A stretch of DNA of 64,000 nucleotides. It comes from Achatina immaculata. Lineage: Eukaryota > Mollusca > Gastropoda > Stylommatophora > Achatinidae. Below the pieces are notes generated by a model. The model made no database searches, was not told the DNA's origin, and saw only the letters and a list, made by a program, of their open reading frames with translations. The stretch spans positions 53,158,762 to 53,222,761 of the forward strand of contig CM019692.1 in assembly GCA_009760885.1 (NCBI GenBank), written 5' to 3'. The position numbers were made by a program, and so were the translations under genes. The first letter of the stretch is position 1. The number at the start of each line of letters is the position of its first letter. Shown piece by piece: positions 54,808 to 64,000 of this stretch.

Positions 54808-55765
54808 GTCACACAATCTATGACACTTGCAGTAGCTGTCACACAATCTATGACACTTGCAGTAGCTGTCACACAATCTATGACACTTGCAGTAGCTGCC
54901 ACACAATCTATGACACTTGCATTAGCTGTCACACAATCTATGACACTTGCAGTAGCTGGCACACAATCTATGACACTTGCAGTAGCTGGCACACAATCTA
55001 TGACACTTGCAGTAGCTGCCACACAATCTATGACACTTGCAGTAGCTGTCACACAATCTATGACACTTGCAGTAGCTGGCACACAATCTATGACACTTGC
55101 AGTAGCTGGCACACAATCTATGACACTTGCAGTAGCTGTCACACAATCTATGACACTTGCAGTAGCTGGCACACAATCTATGACACTTGCAGTAGCTGGC
55201 ACAATCTATGACACTTGCAGTAGCTGGCACACAATCTATGACACTTGCAGTAGCTGTCACACAATCTATGACACTTGCAGTAGCTGTCACACAATCTATG
55301 ACACTTGCAGTAGCTGTCACACAATCTATGACACTTGCAGTAGCTGGCACACAATCTATGACACTTGCAGTAGCTGTCACATAATCTATGACACTTGCAG
55401 TAGCTGCCACACAATCTATGACACTTGCAGTAGCTGTCACACAATCTATGACACTTGCAGTAGCTGGCACACAATCTATGACACTTGCAGTAGCTGGCAC
55501 ACAATCTATGACACTTGCAGTAGCTGTCACACAATATATGACACTTGCAGTAGCTGGCACACAATCTATGACACTTGCAGTAGCTGGCACACAATCTATG
55601 ACACTTGCAGTAGCTGTCACACAATCTATGACACTTGCAGTAGCTGTCACACAATCTATGACACTTGCAGTAGCTGTCACACAATCTATGACACTTGCAG
55701 TAGCTGGCACACAATCTATGACACTTGCAGTAGCTGTCACATAATCTATGACACTTGCAGTAGCT
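54808..55765. repeat. 30-bp minisatellite, 32 units with higher-order structure
   Basis: Units are ACAATCTATGACACTTGCAG plus TAGCTGTCAC. The main variable base makes GTCAC, GGCAC or GCCAC endings; rarer changes are ATAATC, ACAATA and one 2-bp-short unit at 55201. Because 30 bp is 10 codons and no unit holds a stop, frames of up to 332 codons are open on both strands. They have no protein meaning. Confidence 0.97.
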
Positions 55766-56049
55766 ACCTCACTGGCTACCTAGAAATGACAAACCCTGTG
55801 GTTATATGGCGCATTTAGAAAGGAGATTTTAAACAATGAGAAAAATCAGTCTGTATGCTAAAAATAGCAAACTCAGAAGAAGAAGGCAGACAGTTTGGTT
55901 ACAGTATGCATTTAAAGACATTTCACCAGTCTCAGTTTTAATGTTTTTTTAAGGGCAACGCATTAAAAATTTTTTTTTAAATACACACACACACAGAACG
56001 GGGGGAAGGGAAGAAACCGAAAAAATATTTGAAGCAGTTGTCTGTTCCA
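55766..56049. other. No gene recognised
   Basis: Short spacer with a T run near 55968-55978 and (CA)n at about 55984-55995. Confidence 0.35.
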
Positions 56050-57440
56050 TCGATTTCCATAACGAGTAAGAACAGTAGAGTTGTCTCCCCATAGGTTCCC
56101 AACTCGAGCAGGAAGAGGAGAGTTTTCGGTCCTATCGGTTCTTAACCAGAAAAAAAAGGGGGGAGGGGAACTTAAAGTTATCTGTCCGATCCAGATGCAA
56201 GAGGATTTCGAAATGTTATCTGTCCCATTGGTTCCCAACCAGAGAGAGAAGAGGGGAGGGAGAAGTTGTCTGTCCCAGTGGTTCCCAACTAGAGAAGGAA
56301 GGGGGAGGGAGAAGTTGTCTGTCCCATCAGTTCCCAACTAGAGAGGGAAGAGAAAAGGGATAAGCTGCCTGTCCCAGTGGTTCCAAACTAGAGAGGAAAG
56401 GGGGACGGAGAAGTTGTCTGTCCCATCGGATCCCAACTAGAGAGGGAAGAGAAAAGGGATAAGATGTCTGTCCCAGTGGTTCCCAACTAAAGAGGGAAGA
56501 GAAAAGGGATAAGTTGTCTGTCCCAGTGGTTCCAAACTAGAGAGGAAAGGGGGAAGGAGAAGTTGTCTGTCCCATCGGATCCCAACTAGAGAGGGAAGAG
56601 AAAAGGGATAAGATGTCTGTCCCATCAGTTCCCAACTAGAGAGGGAAGAGAAAAGGGATATGTTGTCTGTCCCAGTGGTTTCAAACTAGAGAGGAAAGGG
56701 GGAGGGAGAAGTTGTCTGTCCCATCGGATCTCAACTAGAGAGGGAAGAGAAAAGGGATAAGTTATCTGTCCCAACGGTTCCCAACCAGAGAGGGAAGAGA
56801 AAAAGGATAAGTTGTCTGTCCCAACAGTTCCCAACTAGAGAGGGATAAGAAAAAAGTTGTCTGTCCCAGTGGTTCCCAACTAGAGAGGGAAGAGAAAAGG
56901 GATAAGTTGTCTGTCCCAGTGGTTCCCAACTAGAGAGGGAAGAGAAAAGGGATAAGTTGTCTGTCCCAGTGGTTCCCAATCAGAGAGGGAAGAGAAAGGG
57001 GATAAGTTTTCTGTCCCAGTGGTTCCCAATCAGAGAGGGAAGAGAAAAGGGATAAGTTGTCTGTCCCAGTGGTTCCCAATCAGAGAGGGAAGAGAAAAGG
57101 GATAAGTTGTCTGTCCCAGTGGTTCCCAACTAGAGAGGGAAGAGAAAAGGGATAAGTTGTCTGTCCCAGTGGTTCCCAATCAGAGAGGGAAGAGAAAAGG
57201 GATAAGTTATCTGTCCCAGTGGTTCCCAATCAGAGAGGGAAGAGAAAAGGGATAAGTTGTCTGTCCCAGTGGTTCCCAATCAGAGAGGGAAGAGAAAAGG
57301 GATAAGTTGTCTGTCATATTGGTTCCCAATCGGAGAAGGAAGAGGAGAGGGAGAAGATTTCTATCAGTTCCCAGCCGAGAGGGAAGGGGTTGGAGGGGTG
57401 GTCTATCCCACCCGTTTCTAGCCAGGGAGGAGAGAAAGGG
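56050..57440. repeat. 50-bp purine-rich minisatellite, about 26 units
   Basis: The main unit is TTCCCAACTAGAGAGGGAAG plus AGAAAAGGGATAAGTTGTCT and GTCCCAGTGG; starts at 56881 and 56931 fix the period. Left units carry GGGGGAGGGAGAAG in place of AGAAAAGGGATAAG, and ATCGGATCCC or ATCAGTTCCC variants. The right-hand block (56930-57310) is nearly uniform with CCCAATCAGAG. Flanking units at both ends are diverged. Confidence 0.96.
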
Positions 57441-59120
57441 TTCACGTTGCAAGCAGAAACTCGTGAAAAGGTTGTTAATTTGATACCAAAAGGGGAGGGA
57501 ATGTAGGGGGTCTCTCAGCGAATCATCAGTGATAGGAGGAGAGCCGGAACTGGAAAAGATTAAGACCCGGTCATTTCGTCTCCCACTGTGATATAGCCGT
57601 CTCCCTCCCCATGTCAGGTGATCGATCTTATACTTCTTGTTTTACATTGTTTATTCTATTACAGCCCCTTTTTTGAACTGCTATATAAAGAAACATTGAT
57701 GTGATACCTCGTGCACTGACTGAGTTTCCAACTCATGAGTTTATCTTCCAAGTTTTCCACGTGAAACAGCCCACATTAGCCACGGGACACTCAATAATGG
57801 AGAAGGAACATTCCACGTCTGAGCTACCAGAAAAGAACAGTGAACTCTTTTTTTTTTTTTGTCCATCTGATTTCTTTTTTAGAGTGACCGCCCGTGTCGT
57901 CCACGGAAACTTGCCCTACTGGCGGCCGTTTATTTGTGGGATTACGGTAATTCACACGGGGGTAGCACCGCTATGCGAGCGCTTATTGCGGGGAAATGGG
58001 TTTCTTGTGGTCCCCGCCGGTGTAATCATTACCATCATCTTGTGGCGCGTCTTGTACTGAAGGCGTGCCGCGATGGATTTTCAGCGTGGTTTGTTTATCG
58101 TCTTTATAGCGCACCTGAGTTTCTTGATGGCTGCGAACGAATGTAAGGTTTATACAGCACGTTTGAGAGTGTAGTTAAAATCAGTGGGGCTATGAATACT
58201 GATCTCTTCCAACCGTGAGCCAGATATATGTCTTTGTAATAAAACATTGCTGATAGAATAACTGAATGTACAAGGATGAACTCATGTTTTCGCGATATCA
58301 ACATTTTAAGCTACAGCAGAAAATAAATTTGTACGTCGCGTAGGATTTCAGGTAAAGATATGCCGGGTTGTGTTTGAAATAGCACGAGAGTTGAAATGTT
58401 CGGAACGAATACATCAAGTTTTGGTTAAGTCTTTCACTCCTGGAATATTTTTCCATTAAATTTCCATGAGAATTTTTGTAGAAGGAAATTGGAAGGAAGT
58501 TGTCCTATAATTTAACAAATATGGGTTGGGTTAGAAATATGATTTCTTAAAAAAAAACATTTTATTTAGACTTATATATGACAACTTAAAACATGTTATT
58601 TAGACTTTGTCTAAATGTCACCCTAATGCTAACATGCGTAGACGTACACGAGTACCACCCCAACCAGTGTTGTTTCGGAGCTAAAGAGCTAATAATCTCT
58701 AAAAATTATTTAGAATTTTCTTGTGGATGACGCTTGAAAATACAACATGAACACGGAACAGTGAGTGGATGCTGTACTTTTTCTTAGTTCTTGGTTGTGA
58801 GCGATAGCAGAATTCACGTGTACGATTTGTGAGTGAGTACTGAATTTACATGTACGACTGTGGGCAGCTAGTTGTGGGTATTGCGCCTGAAGGAAGATGG
58901 CTTCTCCTGATTTAAGGCAGGGCCTGGAGAGCTTTCGGGGTGGGGGCCCTAGTGGATGAAAGCAGAATGTCTAACTAGAGGGGATAAGAAGCGGGATAGT
59001 TTTACGCTGGCATACAACAAAAAACTCTTACCGCTGATCATCTTGAATGTGGGTACATGTACAGTTTATGTCTGGTTACATAATATAGACACACACATTG
59101 TTTGTGTCTAATGTTTAGTG
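57441..59120. other. 1.7 kb without recognised genes or repeats
   Basis: A plus-strand frame at 57701-58060 spans a T run (57849-57860) and shows no conserved domain. Two 24-bp near-repeats containing TTATTTAGACTT lie at 58560-58610. Nothing else could be supported. Confidence 0.4.
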
Positions 59121-59725
59121 ACTGTCTCGCCTTGTCTTGTCTTCTGTCTCTCCGTATCTGCGAACTGGTGTTCTTTGCAGCCGATGCTGTAGAGATGTTG
59201 AGGCACAGCTTCGTATCGGCGTGGGAGCGGGTTATGGCAGCTACTTTTTCAGTCCCGGAGTGCAGCTAAAAAGCGGGGGGGGGGGGGGGGGGGTTGCAAT
59301 ACTTCTTTAGTAAAATCCACCACCATGGGGACTATGGCGATCCTAGCACCGTTAGCCAGGCTGGTCCTGTTACTGGGGTACCTAACGGAGAGGTGGGACA
59401 GGGTCTTTGTCAGCTATGGTTCGCTAACCCTGACGCTAGCATATCAGCTATTGTTCGCTAACCCTGACGCTAGCATATCAGCTATGGGTCGCTAACCCTG
59501 ACGCTAACATATCAGCTATGGTTCGCTAACCCTGACGCTAGCATACCAGCTATGGGTCGCTAACCCTGACGCTAGCATACCAGCTATGGGTCGCTAACCC
59601 TGACGCTAGCATACCAGCTATGGGTCGCTAACCCTCACGCTAACATATCAGCTATGGGTCGCTAACCCTGACGCTAGCATACCAGCTATGGGTCGCTGAT
59701 TGCCTAATCGGACAGCGCCTTCGTT
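59121..59725 (+). mobile_element. Composite dispersed element, copy 4
   Basis: The plus-strand order is a CTTGT side (59130), a core from about 59157 to 59405 with GTGGGAGCGGGTTATGGCAG, a 19-G run at 59275-59293, then the 34-bp array and the terminus GACAGCGCCTTCG matching the complement of copy 1's CGAAGACGCTGTC. It lies more than 50 kb from the other three copies. Confidence 0.8.
59407..59695. repeat. 34-bp minisatellite inside composite element copy 4
   Basis: About 8-9 units of CAGCTATGGGTCGCTAACCC plus TGACGCTAGCATAC; starts at 59581 and 59615 fix the period. It is the reverse complement of the copy 1 unit type, but with its own shared variants (GCTAGC), so the arrays expanded separately. 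Confidence 0.95.
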
Positions 59726-60559
59726 CCGTAATGCTTAAAGATAGGATTTGCAAGGATTGTTACACTGCTCGTTAGAATGGACTAGGAAGCGGAGAGCAGT
59801 GTCCGTCTCTCTAACAGACATATTATTGACAGTCAGGACGTTGATGAAAGACTGATGATGTCAGATCTCCAGGACCTAACGTTCAAATTTTATAGCGTTG
59901 ACCCGAGTAGACCGGTCCACGATGAGGGGAAGTAATTTGATTGTCCGAACTAGAAGCAGGTCAAGCAGTGATAAGGTGAGGTGGGGATTGTTGTCAGAAG
60001 CTCGTGGTCGAGGGCCGGCCCAGTCTGCATCTGATCAGCAGAGGAAGGTCGAAGACCTCTTAAGTGAGAGACTGAATAAGAGTTTAGCTAAAATCTCTCC
60101 CCCCCCCCCCTAAATCATAAGATTACGCTCTCCGTTCATCTTCCCTTTGAGAGTGTCTGATGAAGCGTGTTATAGTGTCAGTGAGTACATAATTCTTACA
60201 ACAATGGAAGATGAGCATCGACAATAAAATAAATGATATACAAATAAGAACTGATGAACAATAATCCGCTGTGGAAATTATATTATAAATTCTCCATGGA
60301 TAATATTACAATGGATATTTTATACAGTCCCATCGTATGAAAAATTTGTAGGATTATTGTAAGTGAATATAGGATTCCCCCCTCCCGTATAATGAATGAA
60401 TGTATAAACAAGGTTTGGTGCGCACCCCATGCTTTTGTGCAATCTAAATTGTCAAGACCCTCAGTTTTGTTAAATGAGGCTAACCTTTATTTTCTTATAC
60501 GTGTGTTGGGAGCAGCTCAGCCCAAGTCAATATTTATGAAAATGGAAAAACATTCTATG
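59726..60559. other. No gene recognised; short poly-C tract
   Basis: A 71-codon frame at 59898-60113 ends in a run of C (about 60101-60110) and shows no motif. Confidence 0.4.
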
Positions 60560-61026
60560 CAATAAAAGCTCTGTCGATAAATATCAAAGAGAGTTACTTG
60601 GAGTGTTACATCGAAACCCGTATTGTTAGATGGATAAGAAGCATGGATAAGAACAGGGAGCGCTCACAATCTGCTGGAGCCGGCGGAGATGTGCTTCATG
60701 AGAAGAATGATGAGAAGACCATGGTCAGGTCAAGACAACAAATGAAGAGGTTCTAAGCGAGGCTGGCCAAAGGAGGAATTGTGGGAAGATTCAGAACATG
60801 ACAGTCCACATTTGTAGGACATGTTTTGATACGAGGCAAACTGGAACATCTGGTGACAACAGGAAAACTGGAGGGGAAAAGGGTCGGAGAACAATAAAAA
60901 AAGCGAGATACTTGATGGACTAAAAGAGCGGTAGGGAGCAAGGTCCAGCGCACATCTTCTAGAAAGAGCAAAGGACAGGTGGTTGTGGAAATCAGTGACG
61001 ACCAACTCGTGACTGGCATGGGTCAA

Positions 61027-61030
<4 letters not shown>
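60560..61030 (+). mobile_element. LINE-3-like family fragment, strongly decayed
   Basis: Reading across frames gives LEPAEMCFMRRMMRRPW, ANWNIW with a basic GKGSENNKK-like block, ILDGLKER, and LERAKDRWLWKSVTT. This follows the LINE-3 C-terminal order. The (GAT)n tail is replaced by a GAGA/GACA tract at 61027-61082. Confidence 0.65.
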
Positions 61031-61075
<45 letters not shown>

Positions 61076-61082
61076 TAGACAG
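61027..61082. repeat. (GACA)n microsatellite
   Basis: GAGAGAGA followed by about ten GACA units, directly after the LINE-3-like fragment. Confidence 0.95.
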
Positions 61083-61260
61083 AGTTTTTGCGTGTGAGTG
61101 CGCGCGCGCGTGTGTGTGCATGTGATTTTCCTTTTGTTATAAGTTGAGGGTGCGTTTCCACATTCTTATGTGCAGAAAAAGACCGCTGATGTGTATGCAT
61201 ACTTGTAAGTGAGCGAAAGATTTGTAGTAGGTGGCGGAAATAACTGAAGGAACGCTCTCC
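61083..61260. other. Spacer with a (GT)(GC) tract
   Basis: Alternating GCGCGCGCGTGTGTGTG at about 61102-61118. Otherwise nothing recognised. Confidence 0.35.
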
Positions 61261-62755
61261 ACAAAGCACTATCAGGACCACATTCAGCACTGACGGACCA
61301 CATTCAGCACTACCAGGACCACATTCAGCACTACCAGGACCACATTCAGCACTACCAGGACCACATTCAACACTACCAGGACCACATTCAACACTCAGAA
61401 CAATAGTACAAATCACGCATCACCAAGGCAAACACTACAGCTTCAGCAGTCAGAACAATAATACAAATCACAGCATCACCAAGGCAAACACTACAGCTTC
61501 AGCAGTCAGAACAATAGTACAAATCACAGCATCACCAAGGCAAACACTACAGCTTCAGCAGTCAGAACAATAGTACAAATCACAGCATCACCAAGGCAAA
61601 CACTACAGCTTCAGCAGTCAGAACAATAGTACAAATCACAGCATCATCAACTACCATAAACTCTGCAATCATTTAAAGAAAGAAATAAAAAATCAGTTCA
61701 GCCATAGAACTGAGAAGAACAAAAAATGGATACATTAGCAAAGAACATAGTGCTGGAATCCATGAATCATTGAAGCCGGAAATCACGTCTGCGTATTCGT
61801 GGCACGAGAGATGGGAGATTGCTAGATAATTTGTCCCTGTTCCTGTCTTGAGAGTGGCAGGAAATTTTATTCCACTCCAAGAATTGGGTCTGCATTTGCC
61901 CCTTTTGAAATATCGGCGATGCATAGGAAATTATCCGTGTTAATGAATATATCACTGCCCGATTTTGTCACTGAATTTTCATAGCGGGAGTGTCTGCTAC
62001 AATTTTCCGCTTTTATGGAGTGTGCCAATGGAGACTCCCATCAGAACAAGCAGATGGATGATTGAACATTGACGATGTAGTTGTGGCGTGTTCTGCGTCC
62101 CAGCTGATGTATGCACGATCGGGTCCGAAAATGGACTAGGAATGGGAGCTAGGACGTGGCTGTGACATGTAGCCTTGATGCTGTTTCAGCCAGTGTTTTA
62201 GACCCCTGTAAATCTTTTATCAAAGCAGGAAGTTGCCATTCAAAGTTCGTTCATTTTCTCGTATTATTCGTTAAGAATCGGTCATATTTCTGCTCGGCCT
62301 GTAGCTTTTCTGTGTCATTTAAGGTGATATTTTCTTCCAGTCACGTGATATGTTTCCCTTAAATGAGACGGCTTGTCGAAGGACCATGGTTGTCCAAACG
62401 TCTCTAAATATATGGAGCTTTTTTGTGTTGTAAATATTGGAGATTCTGAGGCCGTAGTTTCTGTGTCGAGGGCTGTAACTACGAGAATAAGCAAATAAAT
62501 AAATCATGAACAATTGGGCGAGATATAACTTCCCGCCGTCCCACCTGTTCAGGTCAATTGAGCATCTGGAGAAATCCTGAATCGATGTGGAAATCATGCA
62601 TCCTTCCCTCAGAAGCACATCGAAACTGTTGGTCGCCGGCAGAGATCAGCCACGGGCCCCTTACCTGTAAGCATATAGTTTAGACACTGAATCCTCCAGC
62701 CATGAAATGTAAGCTGGGATTTTCTATACCATCGTTTGCATCCAGCTTATGTATT
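61261..62755 (-). repeat. Inverted segmental duplication, arm 2
   Basis: Reverse complement of arm 1 (45120-47520): about 6 of the 21-bp units (61261-61395), about 4.5 of the 56-bp units (61395-61655) and the 1.1 kb core (61655-62755). Identity falls off just after CATCGTTTGCAT near 62741. The arms are separated by about 13.7 kb. Confidence 0.9.
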
Positions 62756-63470
62756 TACTCTCATCACGTGGTCGTTTCATCCGACATGGTTATGAAAAAC
62801 GAGCTGCTGCGGATGCTGTAAACCTTGGGGTTTTGCCCCAGAAAAGTTTGTCTGTCTGCTCGGTCTTATTTTCATAACGAAAATGTTAAAAATATCTTAG
62901 AAGCATTACCTGTACAGCTTGGGAAAGTTCTTATTGCATCGAAAGAAAGATTCTATCCCAGGTTCATATACCCTGCAGCATCAACTATGATCATTACAGA
63001 CTTGTATTTGATGGCTGGGTAATAGAACTCACAGCCATCTGTCTAAGAAGCAGACTCTATTGATTCGACCACCCTAGATATGTTTACAGTTACAGTATCC
63101 TTCCCGTGCCACTAAACAATGGGCCCACATGGTAGTTCGCCAAAGTGTCCTGTCTTCGGCGAGTTTTTCAATCTCATCAAGGGATGTTATGTCCACTGAA
63201 CTGGCCTCTCTTAACAGTGTCTTCTTTAGAGTTTCACGTGGTCGACCTCTTTTTCTTCAGCCTGTTGTGCTCCACTTGATAGCTTGTTTGGGGATTCTCA
63301 GTTTGCTGCTTCTCATCACATGGCCGACATATGTCCATCTTCTTTTTCTGATCACCCATGAGACAGGTTGTTGTTTGCTCATCTGTCTTATCTCTGCGTT
63401 CTTGAATTCGTTCCACTTTATACTATGTTTACGAGTATTTATTTATTTATTTGTCTGCAGGAGTTGCCAG
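62479..63470 (+). repeat. 992-bp tandem duplication, first unit
   Basis: Sequence from 62479 repeats from 63471 with no gaps; anchors CTACGAGAAT (62479/63471) and AACCTTGGGG (62821/63813) are both exactly 992 bp apart. The unit holds the end of arm 2, about 270 bp of further sequence to 63009, and a LINE-2 fragment. Confidence 0.95.
63088..63445 (-). mobile_element. LINE-2 family 3' fragment
   Basis: Minus-strand order: IKWNEFKNAEIRQMSKQQPV-like, WVIRKRRWTYVGHVMRSSK-like, a RRKRGRPRETLKKTLLREAS-like block, ..KLAEDRTLWRTTMWAHC-like, then CCTTCCCGTGCC complement near the tail. Several frame breaks. It lies in the first 992-bp unit; the window ends before the second unit reaches this point. Confidence 0.85.
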
Positions 63471-64000
63471 CTACGAGAATAAGCAAATAAATAAATCATG
63501 AACAATTGGGCGAGATATAACTTCCCGCCGTCCCACCTGTTCAGGTCAATTGAGCATCTGGAGAAATCCTGAATCGATGTGGAAATCATGCATCCTTCCC
63601 TCAGAAGCACATCGAAACTGTTGGTCGCCGGCAGAGATCAGCCACGGGCCCCTTACCTGTAAGCATATAGTTTAGACACTGAATCCTCCAGCCATGAAAT
63701 GTAAGCTGGGATTTTCTATACCATCGTTTGCATCCAGCTTATGTATTTACTCTCATCACGTGGTCGTTTCATCCGACATGGTTATGAAAAACGAGCTGCT
63801 GCGGATGCTGTAAACCTTGGGGTTTTGCCCCAGAAAAGTTTGTCTGTCTGCTCGGTCTTATTTTCATAACGAAAATGTTAAAAATATCTTAGAAGCATTA
63901 TCTGTACAGCTTGGGAAAGTTCTTATTGCATCGAAAGAAAGATTCTATCCCAGGTTCATATACCCTGCAGCATCAACTATGATCATTACAGACTTGTATT
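63471..64000 (+). repeat. 992-bp tandem duplication, second unit (cut by window end)
   Basis: 530 bp match 62479-63008 without gaps. I noticed one substitution (ATTACCTG at 62907 versus ATTATCTG at 63899). The copy runs off the window, so total copy number cannot be seen. Confidence 0.95.

Noticed and set aside
54693..55818. Cysteine/serine- or alanine/valine-rich frames of up to 332 codons on both strands
   Set aside because: The 30-bp array has no stop codon in several frames. Periodicity is exactly 10 residues and matches the DNA unit.
57701..58060. A 119-codon plus-strand frame
   Set aside because: It crosses a poly-T tract that makes a phenylalanine run and has no motif. Codon use and context give no support.
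62479..64000. Direct repeats read as long terminal repeats of an LTR retrotransposon
   Set aside because: The repeats lack TG...CA ends, and there is no primer-binding site or polypurine tract between them. The inside holds a LINE fragment, and the repeat contains part of the inverted arm.

Overview
This 64 kb window is eukaryotic, gene-poor and repeat-rich. No host protein-coding gene, intact tRNA, rRNA or CRISPR array could be supported. The organism is most likely a lophotrochozoan invertebrate, probably a mollusc and perhaps a gastropod. That is an inference from the non-LTR retrotransposon C-termini (several with GRPR/RKRW-type basic motifs and microsatellite tails), the tRNA-derived SINEs and the extreme minisatellite load; no host gene confirms it.

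Three classes of sequence dominate. (1) Minisatellites: about 35 separate tandem arrays, mostly with 14-57 bp units. By adding up the intervals listed here they fill roughly a quarter of the window. Units of 21, 30, 33, 39 or 48 bp are multiples of three, and other units lack stops over three repeats, so long spurious open frames appear on both strands, up to 925 codons in the purine-rich 33.05-35.69 kb array. (2) Non-LTR retrotransposon (LINE) fragments, sorted here into six local families: LINE-1 with a (TGAA)n or (TGAC)n tail, LINE-2 with (TAAGA)n, LINE-3 with (GAT)n, LINE-4 with (GAA)n, LINE-5 with AATAAA plus (ATTC)n, and LINE-6 with (TAAG)n. All are 5'-truncated; several have clear target-site duplications. 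(3) DNA transposon remnants: a hAT MITE with an 8-bp duplication, a 1.5 kb hAT deletion derivative carrying a SINE, a Tc1-like N-terminal remnant, a mariner-like pseudogene on the minus strand, and a second Tc1/mariner-superfamily pseudogene with a DUF4817-type N-terminus.

Layout: 0-6 kb holds three copies of a composite dispersed element (34-bp tandem units, a ~240 bp core, and an (ACAAG)n side); a fourth copy lies at 59.1-59.7 kb. 6.6-14.5 kb has LINE, hAT and Tc1 relics and six minisatellites. 14.5-19 kb is mostly unique DNA. 19-31 kb mixes LINE-2, LINE-3, LINE-4 and LINE-6, mariner, a SINE and arrays. 31-35.7 kb is nearly all satellite. 36.5-43.1 kb has LINE-3 and LINE-5 pieces, a 1.1 kb array of 28-bp units and a second SINE. 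43.6-57.4 kb is array-rich with one transposase pseudogene. 59-64 kb holds the fourth composite element and an inverted copy of the 45.1-47.5 kb segment, ending inside a near-perfect 992-bp tandem duplication cut by the window edge.

Nothing here forms a pathway or operon. The biological interest is in genome dynamics: birth of minisatellites inside transposon sequence, nested insertions with readable target sites, higher-order repeat structure and recent segmental duplication.
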